Below, piece after piece: positions 52,118 to 61,113 of a stretch of 64,000 nt of DNA (position 1 is its first letter; each line of letters starts with the position of its first letter). The position numbers and the translations under genes were made by a program. Under the pieces are notes generated by a model, which did not search any database, was not told the origin of the DNA, and saw only the letters and a list, made by a program, of their open reading frames with translations. This DNA is from Desulfovibrionales bacterium. Its GTDB lineage: Bacteria; Desulfobacterota; Desulfovibrionia; Desulfovibrionales; Desulfovibrionaceae. Location of the stretch: assembly GCA_030156255.1 (NCBI GenBank), contig JASGMV010000012.1, positions 1 to 64,000 on the forward strand. The letters are read 5' to 3'.

Positions 52118-52423
52118 CTAGACCTCCACCACGGAGTTGTCGGCGCCGAAATCGTTCACCGCGTAGTCGTCGGCCGCATCGTCGTTGATCCATTGTCCGG
52201 CGTCCGTCAAGTAGCGGAACTGATACTGGCGGCCCACAGCCAAGTCCTGGGTAATGGAGTAGGAGCCGTCCTTCTGCTTGCGCATGGGGCGGGCGGTCTC
52301 ACTCCAATCGTTGAATTCGCCCACCAAAAAAACCTTTTTGGCGCCCTGGACAGCCTCAGCGGGAACGGAAAACCCCACCTTGCACATCGGTTTGCTCTTC
52401 AGATACTTCTTGCTCAACGCCAT
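52118..52423 (-). CDS. Stand-alone CBM48 (isoamylase N-terminal) domain protein
   Basis: A 101-residue protein consisting almost only of a CBM48/AMPK-type glycogen-binding fold: KVGFSVPAEAVQGAKKVFLVGEFNDWSETARPMRKQKDGSYS and QYQFRYLTDAGQWINDDAADDYAVNDFG. It lacks any catalytic domain. The ATG follows AAGGAGGAAAGAC. It sits between glgA and glgB, so it is probably a glycogen-binding accessory or regulatory protein. Such small proteins exist in several delta-proteobacteria, but their function is not established. Confidence 0.88.
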   Translation of the reverse strand: MALSKKYLKSKPMCKVGFSVPAEAVQGAKKVFLVGEFNDWSETARPMRKQKDGSYSITQDLAVGRQYQFRYLTDAGQWINDDAADDYAVNDFGADNSVVEV

Positions 52424-52453
52424 GTCTTTCCTCCTTGCGACGCCACGCATAGA

Positions 52454-52654
52454 TTAATGGCAGTGAATGGAGACCTTCATGCAGTCTTCGTAGAACAAAC
52501 AACCGGTTTGGTCGCAGTAACCATTGGCAGCCCGTCCAAAGCAATCAAAATTTCCCTCTGAGCGCTGCAGTTTGCGGATGGCTTCGATTTTTGTCAGCCC
52601 GCCTATGCGAATCCCCATGCTGCGGGCCAACGCCCTCACTTCCTGCATCTTCAT
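52454..52654 (-). CDS. SAP/Rho-N-like miniprotein with four cysteines
   Basis: A 66-residue protein with a Rho-N/SAP-like helical start (EVRALARSMGIRIGGLTKIEAIRKLQRSEG, about 5-34) and a cysteine-containing end FDCFGRAANGYCDQTGCLFYEDC (C37, C47, C52, C58). The pattern, EGN-DCF-CDQ-C-DC, is recurrent in small proteobacterial proteins of unknown role; a bound metal is plausible. Ribosome site GAGGAACGAAGC. It is 30 bases upstream of the CBM48 gene on the minus strand and 83 bases downstream of glgA. Confidence 0.8.
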   Translation of the reverse strand: MKMQEVRALARSMGIRIGGLTKIEAIRKLQRSEGNFDCFGRAANGYCDQTGCLFYEDCMKVSIHCH

Positions 52655-52737
52655 GCTTCGTTCCTCATGCAGACCCCATGCAGTCCGCTATTTTGCCTTT
52701 TAATCATTGCGCGAGGCCGACGCAAGGGAGAGGCCGA

Positions 52738-54201
52738 TTACAATTCAGCCCCCAGATCCTGATACATTGCAATATATTTCTGCGCCGAACTGCTCCAGGT
52801 GAAGTTCTGGCTCATGGCCCGGCGCACCATATTGCTCCAATACTCCCGGTCTTCCCAGACCTCCAGGGCCTCGCAAATGGACTCGTAGAACAATTCGGGT
52901 TCGGAATCGGGGAACATGAATCCCGTAGCCTGCGGGTCGGGATAGGGAATGATGGTGTCGATGAGCCCGCCGCGGGCCGTGGCCACGGGCGGCGCGCCGA
53001 ACCGCAGCGCGTACATTTGCGTCAATCCGCAGGGTTCATAGCGCGAAGGCATCAAAAAGATGTCCGAGGCGGCCTGGATCAAATGGGCCAAATCCTCGGT
53101 GTAGCCCACGTGGACCGAAAGACGTCCCTGATACTCCTCCATCATCTCCCAGAGCTTGGCCTCGAACTCCAGATTGCCTTCGCCCAGGACCATCACCCCG
53201 ATCTCCTTCTCCATGAGCCGAGGCAGGATGTCGATGAGCATGTCGATGCCCTTCTGCTGCCGCAGCCGGCCTATGAATCCCAGGATGGGCCGGTCCTCCA
53301 ACTGGTCGGACATGAAGAAGTGATGGATGAGCGTCTTCTTGCAAATCGCCTTGCCCTCAAGGTTCTCCAGAGAATAATTGGCCGGCAGATACTTGTCCTC
53401 GGCCGGGTCCCAGACGTCGTAGTCCGCCCCGTTGAGTATGCCGAACAACCGGCCGTCGCGGGCGCGCTTGTTCAGAATCCCCTCCAGGCCGCAGCCGAAC
53501 TCCGGCGTCAGAATTTCCCGGGAGTAGGACGGGCTCACCGCCGTCACGGCGTCGGCGTAGGCGATGCCGCCCTTGAGCATGTTGAAGTCTCCGTAGTACT
53601 CCACCCCGTCCATGTTCCAGGCGTCTCGGGGCAAGCCGCAACTCTCGAAAAGCCTGGAGGAAAAGCGGCCCTGGAACGCGAGATTGTGGATGGTCATGGC
53701 CGTGCGGGTGTTGCGCCAAAAGTTGTCCCAACCCCGTCGAAAATGGATCAAGGCCGGCAGCAAGGCCGTCTGCCAATCGTTGGAGTGCAACACTACGGGC
53801 GCTTCGCCGAACCACAACGCGAGTTCAAGCACGGCTCTGCAGAAAAACGTATAACGCTCGCAGTTGTCGAAGTAGTCCCCGTGATGCGTGTTGTAGTAAA
53901 GGCGGCGATCGAAATATTCGCTGCGGCCGATGAAGAAGACTTGCATGCCGTAGTAGTCGGCCATATATATTTCCGCCGTGATGGGCGGCCATGGATACCC
54001 TACGTGGCAATTCTCCGTCACCAGGCGGAGATTGATGCCCCCTGTCGCCAAACGGCCGTAAAAGGGCGTCACCACCGCAGTTTCGATTCCCTGGCGATGC
54101 ATGGTCAACGGCAATGCGCCCATGACATCGCCAAGTCCGCCTGTCTTGGAGAAGGGATACATTTCCGACGTAGCGAACAATACCTTGGGAGGTCTAATCA
54201 T
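52738..54201 (-). CDS. glgA: Glycogen synthase (ADP-glucose type)
   Basis: A 487-residue GT5 enzyme: the substrate-binding [14 protein letters not shown] at the N-terminus, [19 protein letters not shown], and a C-terminal [14 protein letters not shown] and [28 protein letters not shown]. It elongates alpha-1,4-glucan from ADP-glucose (or a related donor). The start at 54201 is behind GGAG at nine bases; an in-frame GTG six codons earlier is less likely. It is the first gene of the cluster glgA, SAP, CBM48, glgB (pdxA, gmhB). Confidence 0.96.
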   Translation of the reverse strand: MIRPPKVLFATSEMYPFSKTGGLGDVMGALPLTMHRQGIETAVVTPFYGRLATGGINLRLVTENCHVGYPWPPITAEIYMADYYGMQVFFIGRSEYFDRRLYYNTHHGDYFDNCERYTFFCRAVLELALWFGEAPVVLHSNDWQTALLPALIHFRRGWDNFWRNTRTAMTIHNLAFQGRFSSRLFESCGLPRDAWNMDGVEYYGDFNMLKGGIAYADAVTAVSPSYSREILTPEFGCGLEGILNKRARDGRLFGILNGADYDVWDPAEDKYLPANYSLENLEGKAICKKTLIHHFFMSDQLEDRPILGFIGRLRQQKGIDMLIDILPRLMEKEIGVMVLGEGNLEFEAKLWEMMEEYQGRLSVHVGYTEDLAHLIQAASDIFLMPSRYEPCGLTQMYALRFGAPPVATARGGLIDTIIPYPDPQATGFMFPDSEPELFYESICEALEVWEDREYWSNMVRRAMSQNFTWSSSAQKYIAMYQDLGAEL

Positions 54202-54321
54202 GAATAAAAACTCCGCCACGCTGCTTCCACGAGGATGCGACGCACTCTCTTCGCGGGAGCCCCACCGCGCCGTTCAATCCCACGGACGACGGCTGGCGGC
54301 TCCCACTCTTTGCAGCTATCC

Positions 54322-54780
54322 TTATTTTATATTTAGCGCAACTATCGCTCGGAAAAAATCCGTCAAAATCTTATGATGATCGAAAACCAGCTCCGGCAAT
54401 GCGCTTCGAGCGAAGAAACAAGCCTTGGCCGCGTCGTCGCCCGCAGACAACTGCTCGGGGTCCGGCGCTTGCGCACTGTAAACGACACTCATGGTGTGCT
54501 GTCGGGGGTCGCGATCCGGATCGGAATAGACGCCTACAATGCCGGTCAATTCGACATCGAGCCCTGTTTCCTCTTTGGCCTCGCGGATTGCGGCGTGCTC
54601 GCAGCTTTCTCCATAGTCGACGAAACCGCCGGGCAGCGCCCAGCCGTACGGAGGGTTGGCCCGCTCCACCAAAACGACGCCGCGGCCCGGCGCATAGATC
54701 ACCACGTCCACCGTGGGAACCGGATTTCGGTAAACCGAAATCGACTCCCCGCATTTGGGACACGTTACGCTAGCGGACAT
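54322..54780 (-). CDS. Nudix hydrolase
   Basis: A 152-residue protein with an intact Nudix box [24 protein letters not shown] (about 51-74) and an N-terminal CPKCG half zinc ribbon. Members hydrolyse nucleoside diphosphates linked to other groups (e.g. ADP-ribose, 8-oxo-dGTP). Ribosome site AAGGAGGCGCCGG. It is divergent from the heptosyltransferase gene. Confidence 0.92.
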   Translation of the reverse strand: MSASVTCPKCGESISVYRNPVPTVDVVIYAPGRGVVLVERANPPYGWALPGGFVDYGESCEHAAIREAKEETGLDVELTGIVGVYSDPDRDPRQHTMSVVYSAQAPDPEQLSAGDDAAKACFFARSALPELVFDHHKILTDFFRAIVALNIK

Positions 54781-54847
54781 CCGGCGCCTCCTTGCCCGAT
54801 CTTCGACTATACCGTGTTATCACCTTTGTATTGCAGGACTACTTCAT

Positions 54848-55795
54848 ATGATTGCGCATGACAAGACCATCCTGAGCCATCACGGGGCCTTGGGCGATTT
54901 TTTATGCTCCTGGCCGGCCATGCTCGCCGTGGCCTCGGCCGCGCCGCAAACGTCCCTCTTCTTCGACGGACCCGCCTCCCGAATGCGGTGGCTTTCCAGC
55001 CTGGGCTACGCCCCGGCGCCGCCGGAGATCCTTCGCGGCCTGCGACGGCTCCACGTGCAAACGGATTGGCCGAGCGAGTTGCAGCACACCCGGGTTTTTC
55101 GTTTTTACCTGGACGCGCCGCCGGATATGCCGGGGCTCGCGGCCCATCAACGGGACGGCCGGCTGGCGCTCTTGCCCTCCGTGTCCCGCGAAAGCTTCGA
55201 GGCGCCCGGGGAGCTGCACCGCCGCGCGTTGGGCCGTTTGGGCCTGAAATTTCCCGACGACGGGCCGGAATCCTTCCGAAGGCTTTTCGCCTCGAACCGC
55301 CGGGAAGGCCGTCTTGCCCTGATGTTTCCGGGCGCGGGGCACTTGTGCAAATGCTGGCCCCTGGTTCAATTTTTTGGACTGGCCGGGAAACTGGCCGACA
55401 TGGGGCTTTCGCCTCTATTCGTCCTGGGCCCCGCCGAGGTCGAACGCGGCGTTGACACACGGGATTTTCCCTGGACGGCGTCCGACTCCCTGGAGCGGCT
55501 CCAAGAGCTGCTGCTCAGGGCCGCCATTGTGGTGGGAAACGATTGCGGCCCTCTGCATCTGGCGGGAATGCTGGGCGTTCCGGGAGTGGGAATCTTCGGC
55601 CCCACCTCAAGGCGGCAGTGGGGGCCTCCGGGAATATGCGCCGTGGCCGCGGATATCCCCTGCCGCCCCTGCTCGCGCACTACCCGCAAGCTCGACTGCC
55701 CCAGGCCCCGCTGCCTGGAAATGATCAGCGTTGACGAGGTATTGGCCAAGGCGGTCAAGACGCTTCGCAGGACAATCGACGCCCCTCAAAAATGA
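54848..55795 (+). CDS. Family 9 glycosyltransferase (heptosyltransferase-like)
   Basis: A 315-residue GT-B protein with the GT9 layout: an N-terminal SHHGALGDFLCSWPAM strand-loop, and C-terminal GNDCGPLHLAGMLGVPGVGIFGPT, the ADP-heptose-binding site seen in WaaC/WaaF/WaaQ. It probably adds heptose to the LPS core. Unusual are several C-terminal cysteines (CRPCSRTTRKLDCPRPRC), often present in heptosyltransferases of this group. The ATG at 54848 is preceded by a weak AGGA; an upstream frame extension starts in the Nudix promoter region and is unlikely. Confidence 0.9.
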   Translation: MIAHDKTILSHHGALGDFLCSWPAMLAVASAAPQTSLFFDGPASRMRWLSSLGYAPAPPEILRGLRRLHVQTDWPSELQHTRVFRFYLDAPPDMPGLAAHQRDGRLALLPSVSRESFEAPGELHRRALGRLGLKFPDDGPESFRRLFASNRREGRLALMFPGAGHLCKCWPLVQFFGLAGKLADMGLSPLFVLGPAEVERGVDTRDFPWTASDSLERLQELLLRAAIVVGNDCGPLHLAGMLGVPGVGIFGPTSRRQWGPPGICAVAADIPCRPCSRTTRKLDCPRPRCLEMISVDEVLAKAVKTLRRTIDAPQK

Positions 55796-55835
55796 AGCCA
55801 GCTTCCCGGGGACCGCCCCCGAAAAGCTGGCTTCA
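55793..55835. terminator. Hairpin after the heptosyltransferase
   Basis: TGAAGCCAGCTT, beginning at the stop codon, pairs perfectly with AAGCTGGCTTCA (55824-55835). No direct T-run follows. It may act as a terminator or stabilising 3' hairpin. Confidence 0.6.
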
Positions 55836-56036
55836 GCAGAAGAAGGAAGGATGATGCTTTTTGCTAAGCATAAACCGGACCAAAACAATCGAAGCAGCGA
55901 CTGAAAGCATTAACATCTTATTATTACTCAATTAAAATCTGAAGCGATTCTGCGATAGCTGCGCGCCGCACCCGGACGTTTGGTTCAACTTTTTAAACCT
56001 CGCTGGCGGAGCCGGCCGGACGCGGAGCGGCTCTGT

Positions 56037-56666
56037 TCAAATTTTTTCACTTCGACTCCGCTCCACCTGGAAGCCAGCCGCTTGCAAGGCTTCGGCGCTC
56101 ACGGCCCCAGCGCGCAAAATCCGCACGGTCCCGGGGGCTGCGACCTCCACCACCGTAGAGGGGGCCCCGCCTCCCGGCCAAGGCTTGTCCGTCAGCGCGG
56201 CGTCCACCAGGGACGCCAAGGCGGGGTCCAGTTCGTCCGGCCTCGCGGCGTTCGGGCCGCCGGCGAAATTCGCGCTGGTGGCCACCAGCGGACCTCCGGC
56301 CATCAGGCATAACCGCGCAGCCGTGGGATGCGACGTCACCCGGACCGAAGAGAATCCCCTCCCGTCCCGCACCAAAACGGAGTATTCCGGGTCCGATTGG
56401 ATGAGCACGGACAGCGGCCCCGGCCAGAAGGCCCGCGCCAGGGCCAGCACGTCCTCCCCGGGATGCTCCGACACCATGCCCAATTGCCCCATGTCGCCGA
56501 GAATGAGCGGCAGGGGCTTGTCCGGCTTTCTGCCCTTGACGCCGGCCAACCGCGCCACGGCCTCCCGCCGGCGGGCCAGAGCGCCCAATCCGTAAAGCGT
56601 TTCCGTGGGATAGATAACCACCCCGCCCTGCCGCAACAATTTCGCCGCCTGCTCGATGACGCCCAT
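56037..56666 (-). CDS. Threonylcarbamoyl-AMP synthase (Sua5/YrdC/TsaC family)
   Basis: A 209-residue protein with the YrdC fold: VVIYPTETLYGLG (N-terminal), GRKPDKPLPLIL with the ATP/bicarbonate-binding Lys-Arg-type set, FWPGPLSVLI, and the GGPLVATSANFAGG motif. It makes threonylcarbamoyl-AMP for the t6A37 modification of tRNAs reading ANN codons. Ribosome sequence is weak. It lies convergent with the GT9 gene and divergent from the GT2 gene to its right. Confidence 0.93.
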   Translation of the reverse strand: MGVIEQAAKLLRQGGVVIYPTETLYGLGALARRREAVARLAGVKGRKPDKPLPLILGDMGQLGMVSEHPGEDVLALARAFWPGPLSVLIQSDPEYSVLVRDGRGFSSVRVTSHPTAARLCLMAGGPLVATSANFAGGPNAARPDELDPALASLVDAALTDKPWPGGGAPSTVVEVAAPGTVRILRAGAVSAEALQAAGFQVERSRSEKI

Positions 56667-56872
56667 CTTTTTCCCCTACCCCATTTTGACCGTCAATGAA
56701 ATGTCAGGAAGCCAACCACCGCTCCGGCCCTGAGGCCGGGCGAGCGATTCTTTCTTCGAAGGCCTTTTCGGCCGGTTCGCGCATGCGCGCAAAAGTAGGG
56801 CGCCGCAAGCCGGCGGTCAACCGCGAGGCCGCCGATCTTTTCATCACCCGAAATATGACGTACATCGGCCCC

Positions 56873-58540
56873 ATGGACCTTCCGAACGCCATCACTCCCG
56901 CGTTGCTGGACAGGCTGATCCGCCGGTTGCCCCAGTGGGTCCTAAGTTGCGAAGAACCCCATCAACAGCGCGGATTGGCCGGCGCCCTGCTGAACGCCCC
57001 GCCGCGCGATGCGGGCCTGCTTCCAGCCGCGGCGGGCTTGGCTCTTTGGGCGTGGCAGGAGCGCCCTTTGGAGGTCGAAAACCTCCATCTGGTCAAGAGC
57101 GCGTGCTCAAAGCTCAATATCAGCTATCCCGGCATGTCCGCTTTGCTGGAATTTTTGAGCGATGCGCTGTTGCAGGACTTGAAGACCGAGGACTTCGACC
57201 TTCTCGCCCGATCCGGGGAGCACGATCTCTTGCTCAAGCACGGTATGCGGTTGCTGCGCGACAAACGCCAGGGCCTGTTCTGGCTGGCCCGGGCCTTTGC
57301 CCCTTTGCTCGCCGCAGGGCGGTGGGACATTCTCCTCGCCGCAGTGGACGCGGCGTTGCCTCCATCCGCAGCCGGCCCGAAGCGGCTCCTGCGCGACCGG
57401 CTCATCGCCGAGGCGGCCTTTTGCCTGAAGCCGCCGGAGGAGGCGCTGCGCCTTCTCGAAGGCCTCACCCCCCAATTCTGGGGATGGTGGCGCGCCCAAC
57501 GAATGGCCGAACGGTTTCTCGCCCTCGGACGCAAAGACAAGGCGGCGGAGCTCTACACGCAACTCGTCCAGGCCATGCCGTGGCACGTCAACATCCTGCT
57601 CCGGCTGGACAGCCTGCTGCACTACGAGCCGCCGCCTCCCCAGGACCTCTCTTCAACGGCGCTGCTCCTTTACAGCTGGAACAAAGCCGGCCTGCTCGAG
57701 AACACCCTGGATTGCCTGGCCGGGACCGAGGCCGCGCAGGCGCGCTGCATCGTCGTGCTGGACAACGGCTCCACCGACGAAACCCCGCAAGTTCTGGACA
57801 AGGCCGCCCGGGGTCCTCTGGGCTCCAGGCTGCGGCCCGTGCGCACGCGAGTCAACGTGGGCGCTCCGGCCGCCCGCAACTGGCTGTTGTCCCTGGAGGA
57901 GGTTCGGGCTTGCGAATTTCTCGTATTCCTGGACGACGACGCGGCCCTGCAACCGGGTTTTCTTCACGGCCTGGCGGGGGCGGCCCGAAGCAACCCGCAA
58001 TTCGGGACCATCGGTTGCCGAATCAAAGCCTCGGCCGAGCCCGGCTTCCTGCAGTCCGCCGACTACAACCTGTCACCCCCGCAGGCCCGGCGCAGCCCCA
58101 GCCCGGACATCCAGCAGCATGTCCACATCTTCGACAACTGCGCCAACACGCCGGACACCGGGCTGTTCACCTACACCCGGCCCGCGGCCCACGTTTCGGG
58201 GTGCTGCCACTTGCTACGCAGGGAGACCCTCGACACGCTCGGGGGATTCGACGTCCGCTACAGTCCGACGCAATTCGACGATCTGGACCGGGACCTGCGG
58301 CTGCTGGCCTCCGGGTCCTCCTGCCTGTACGTGGGGGAAATCGAGGTCCGGCACGTTCAATTCTCCAGTCTGGCCAAGTCCAAAACGCTCTCCCAGACAG
58401 GGCACATCCTGGGCAACATGGTCAAACTGGCCTCCAAATTCGATCAGGACGAGGCCGAGCGGATGTTTGAAGCCAACCTTGAATCGCTGCACCAACACTG
58501 TCTGCAGGCCGCCAAGAGGGTCGCCTCGGCGGTCCGCTGA
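56873..58540 (+). CDS. Family 2 glycosyltransferase with helical N-terminal domain
   Basis: A protein of about 555 residues. The N-terminal 240 residues are helical and TPR-like (SGEHDLLLKHGMRLL, AAELYTQLVQAMPW); a GT-A domain follows (about 245-500: LLLYSWNKAGLLENTLDCL, VVLDNGSTDETPQVL, VNVGAPAARNWL, FLVFLDDDAAL with the DDD metal site). The last 50 residues are helical. It is a sugar transferase of unknown substrate. The start is uncertain: ATG at 56855 or 56873 or an even earlier one at 56696; none has a ribosome site. Neighbours do not show a pathway. Confidence 0.86.
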   Translation: MDLPNAITPALLDRLIRRLPQWVLSCEEPHQQRGLAGALLNAPPRDAGLLPAAAGLALWAWQERPLEVENLHLVKSACSKLNISYPGMSALLEFLSDALLQDLKTEDFDLLARSGEHDLLLKHGMRLLRDKRQGLFWLARAFAPLLAAGRWDILLAAVDAALPPSAAGPKRLLRDRLIAEAAFCLKPPEEALRLLEGLTPQFWGWWRAQRMAERFLALGRKDKAAELYTQLVQAMPWHVNILLRLDSLLHYEPPPPQDLSSTALLLYSWNKAGLLENTLDCLAGTEAAQARCIVVLDNGSTDETPQVLDKAARGPLGSRLRPVRTRVNVGAPAARNWLLSLEEVRACEFLVFLDDDAALQPGFLHGLAGAARSNPQFGTIGCRIKASAEPGFLQSADYNLSPPQARRSPSPDIQQHVHIFDNCANTPDTGLFTYTRPAAHVSGCCHLLRRETLDTLGGFDVRYSPTQFDDLDRDLRLLASGSSCLYVGEIEVRHVQFSSLAKSKTLSQTGHILGNMVKLASKFDQDEAERMFEANLESLHQHCLQAAKRVASAVR

Positions 58541-58599
58541 AAGAACGTCCTCCGAGCAACGCCCAAGCGGCTCCTTCCCACCCACGCGCCCACTGCGTC

Positions 58600-59190
58600 T
58601 TACTTCATGAGCCAGTGGCCGGCGATCTCCTCCAACTCGTCGGGAGAGAGGGAGGGCGCGTCGTACATGCCTTTGGCGCTGCGCTGGCGCCAGGCCTCGT
58701 AAAGCATCAAGGCGGCGGCCACCGAGACGTTGAAGCTCGGGATCATCCCCTGCATGGGGATGTACAGCTCCTCCGGCGCCAGCTCCACCAGCTCCGGGCT
58801 GACGCCGCGATGTTCGTTGCTCAGGATGAAGGCCGTGGGCTGCGTGAGGTCGAACTCGGTCAAGGGCCGCGCCGTTTCGGAAAACCCGGAGCGGATCAGG
58901 CGGAACCCGCGGCCGGAAAGCTCGTCGACCATGGCCCGCCCGTCGCTGTGCCGGCGGCGGCCGAGCCACTTGCGGCCGGAGGCCGAAGACTTCTTGCCCA
59001 GGTAGGGAAACTGCTCGTCCGTGTAGTACAAATGGACCGTCAGCACGCCGAATGCGTCGCAACTCCGCAAGATCGCGGAAACGTTGTGCGGATCCCAGAC
59101 GTTATCAACGATCAATGTCAGGTCCTTCTGCCTTCTGGCGAGCACCTCTCGAATTTTCGCCTCCCGGCGAGGCGTGGGGTGTTTTGACAT
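58600..59190 (-). CDS. SpoU/TrmH-family RNA 2'-O-methyltransferase
   Basis: A 196-residue SPOUT methylase with its three motifs: DNVWDPHNVSAILRSCDAFG (I), FILSNEHRGVS (II) and IPMQGMIPSFNVSVAAALMLYE (III). The sequence is closest to TrmH-type tRNA Gm18 enzymes. The frame extends to 59355, but MSKHPTPRREAK at 59190 is the family-like start. The last residues form a helical tail. RNA target not certain. Confidence 0.92.
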   Translation of the reverse strand: MSKHPTPRREAKIREVLARRQKDLTLIVDNVWDPHNVSAILRSCDAFGVLTVHLYYTDEQFPYLGKKSSASGRKWLGRRRHSDGRAMVDELSGRGFRLIRSGFSETARPLTEFDLTQPTAFILSNEHRGVSPELVELAPEELYIPMQGMIPSFNVSVAAALMLYEAWRQRSAKGMYDAPSLSPDELEEIAGHWLMK

Positions 59191-59459
59191 GAAGAGCCTA
59201 TACAGGGAGCCGACGCTAGATTCAAGCCCAGGGAAAGACGCCGCCCGGAAGTCCAAAAAACCACAAAGAATAACCAGAGATACGACAACAAAATAGAAAA
59301 AAAATTCAACAGATCGTAACGCTCGACGCTTTATCTTCGATTGAAAATAAGACAACTACGTGTGTCGTATTCCCACATATAAGAATCTCCGACTTGCGGC
59401 GTCGTCAATCGGGGCCGGGCACGTCCCACATAAGGTAAATCTCGCCAAGGAGCAGAACA

Positions 59460-60167
59460 ATGCTTCCATCCGTTCGAATCAAGTTGATCGCGAGCCTGCG
59501 GGGGGTCATTCTTATCCCGCGGGTCGCCATCTATTGCATCGTGGTCGCCAACGTGAAGCAGCTGTCGCTCGGCTCCTACCAGGAGGCGGCCGACACCGAA
59601 ATCCATCTGGTGAAAAGCGCCTTGTCGCTCTTCCTGGAAAACGTCCAGGAAAACGTCAAAGCCTTGAGCCTTCTTCCCGCAGCATCGCTGGAGGTGGTCC
59701 GAAATTCGGCGCAGGCTTCGCAGACGGCCAGCGAAGCGAAAGGCAAGGCCCAAGAAGGCAAGGCCATCGTGCTCAAGACCATCGGGGCCATGCGCGCCAC
59801 CAAGGAAGTCGGCGAATCCATCCGCTCCATTCAGGAAGTGGCCCAGAACAACATTTCCTCCATGGACAGAGCCGTCATCGATCTGGACAACGTCGTGGCC
59901 CTGTCCAACGAATCCGGACAAGTGCTTGAGGAAATCGTGCGCGCCGTGGAGTTCTCCTCGGACCAAATCCAAAGCATCGCAACCGCCGCGGAGGAGCAAT
60001 CCGCCGCCACCGAGGAGATCACCCGCTCCGTGGACGAGATCAACCGCATCGCGACGGACACCTCCCAGGGCGTGGGCCAAACCGTGACCTCGCTCGAAGA
60101 AATGACGGGGCAAATCTTTGAATTGAAAAAGCTGGTCCAGGAGTTGGAGGAAACGAAACCCGCTTAG
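59460..60167 (+). CDS. Truncated methyl-accepting chemotaxis protein (lacks sensor and hairpin tip)
   Basis: A 235-residue protein that begins like a chemoreceptor: membrane helix about 10-30 followed by the first part of a Cache-like periplasmic domain (YQEAADTEIHLVKSALSLF). At about residue 76 it joins straight to the N-terminal arm of a signalling domain, and at about 111 (MRATKEVGESIRSIQEVAQ) to the C-terminal arm. The periplasmic core, the second membrane helix, HAMP and the conserved hairpin tip that binds CheA/CheW are all missing. Reading frame is open throughout; ribosome site AAGGAGCAGAACA. It is either a decayed receptor with two in-frame deletions or an unusual decoy. Confidence 0.7.
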   Translation: MLPSVRIKLIASLRGVILIPRVAIYCIVVANVKQLSLGSYQEAADTEIHLVKSALSLFLENVQENVKALSLLPAASLEVVRNSAQASQTASEAKGKAQEGKAIVLKTIGAMRATKEVGESIRSIQEVAQNNISSMDRAVIDLDNVVALSNESGQVLEEIVRAVEFSSDQIQSIATAAEEQSAATEEITRSVDEINRIATDTSQGVGQTVTSLEEMTGQIFELKKLVQELEETKPA

Positions 60168-60712
60168 GGCAGGCTGGATTTTTCAAAGGCAGCCTGCTCT
60201 GCAAGGAGCTACGGGCAACTCCGCGCCGCGAAACGCTTGAATGGACGCCTTGGCTCCTTTCGCAGCGGCCAAGCCGAGCGGACAGGCCGTTCAAAACGGC
60301 CGCGGATGCGCGACGCAAGAAAGCAACCACGTCGGCGCGCAGGTCGGATGCGCGCGGATGCTTTTTTTCAACAATCCGAGGCGGGCGAAAAGCAGCCCGC
60401 CTCTTTTTTCTCGTCCGGCGCCGCCGCCAGCGGCGCCTTTGTCGCCCCCCGGCGATTGACGCGTTTTTAAAACCATCTATGCTCCTCCGGTATTGCAACG
60501 TTCGGTGGACCGTTGCAATGGACTTTCGTTACTCCCGGCGTTTTCTCCATGAAGACAAAAGAGCGCATTTCCGCTTGAAAAGCCGATCCGGACCATTGCG
60601 TGAACATTATAGGATATTTTTCACGAACATCTGGCAATCGCCCTGAAAATACGTTATTATTATTAGAAAGTCCGATCATAAAAATGCGCCGGCAACCTCC
60701 CAAGGAGACCTC
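60168..60712. other. Long gap with a terminator
   Basis: 545 bases without a supported ORF. A hairpin GCAGGCTG/CAGCCTGC follows the receptor stop, and a strong plus-strand terminator lies at 60378-60409. The right part (60560-60712) is AT-richer and probably carries the promoter of the following chemotaxis-like operon. Confidence 0.5.
60378..60409 (+). terminator. Intrinsic terminator
   Basis: GAGGCGGGC (60378-60386), an eight-base loop, GCCCGCCTC (60395-60403), then six T residues. It lies 210 bases beyond the receptor stop. Confidence 0.88.
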
Positions 60713-61105
60713 ATGCGAGCGCTCGTGGTTGAAGACGAGTTTTTGAGTAGAAAAGTTCTGAAAAGCTTTCTCGCCCCCTTCTTCGACGTGGATGTCGTGG
60801 TCAACGGCGTTGAGGCCGTGGAGGCGTTTCGGCTGGCGCTGGCCGACCATCATCCCTACGAACTCGTGCTCATGGATATCATGATGCCGGAAATGAACGG
60901 AATCGAGGCCTTGAAGGCCATCCGGGGCATCGAGCAGGAAAGAGGGCTCCAGCCCGCCCACTGCCTGATGATCACCGCTTTGAGCGACCCGAAAACCGTG
61001 ATCACCTCCTTCCACGAGGGAGGGGCCTCCGGCTATCTGGTGAAGCCGGTGGACAAACGCAAGCTGTACAGCGAACTCGAAAAACTCGAACTGATCAGTC
61101 GTTGA
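60713..61105 (+). CDS. CheY-like receiver of the split CheA module
   Basis: A 130-residue single-domain receiver: Glu7-Asp8 acidic pair, phosphoacceptor Asp55 in LMDIMMPEMNG, Thr/Ser in MITALSD and lysine in LVKPVDK. Ribosome site CAAGGAGACCTC. Its stop lies eight bases before the start of the HPt-STAS gene, so they form one operon. It is the natural phosphate acceptor from that HPt protein. Confidence 0.93.
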   Translation: MRALVVEDEFLSRKVLKSFLAPFFDVDVVVNGVEAVEAFRLALADHHPYELVLMDIMMPEMNGIEALKAIRGIEQERGLQPAHCLMITALSDPKTVITSFHEGGASGYLVKPVDKRKLYSELEKLELISR

Positions 61106-61113
61106 GGACCGCC

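Noticed and set aside
49015-52188. A 1057-codon plus-strand open frame
   Set aside because: It lies antisense to pdxA and glgB, which have full family motifs; it is a GC-rich shadow frame without domains.
52591-54207. A 538-codon plus-strand frame
   Set aside because: Antisense to glgA; shadow composition.
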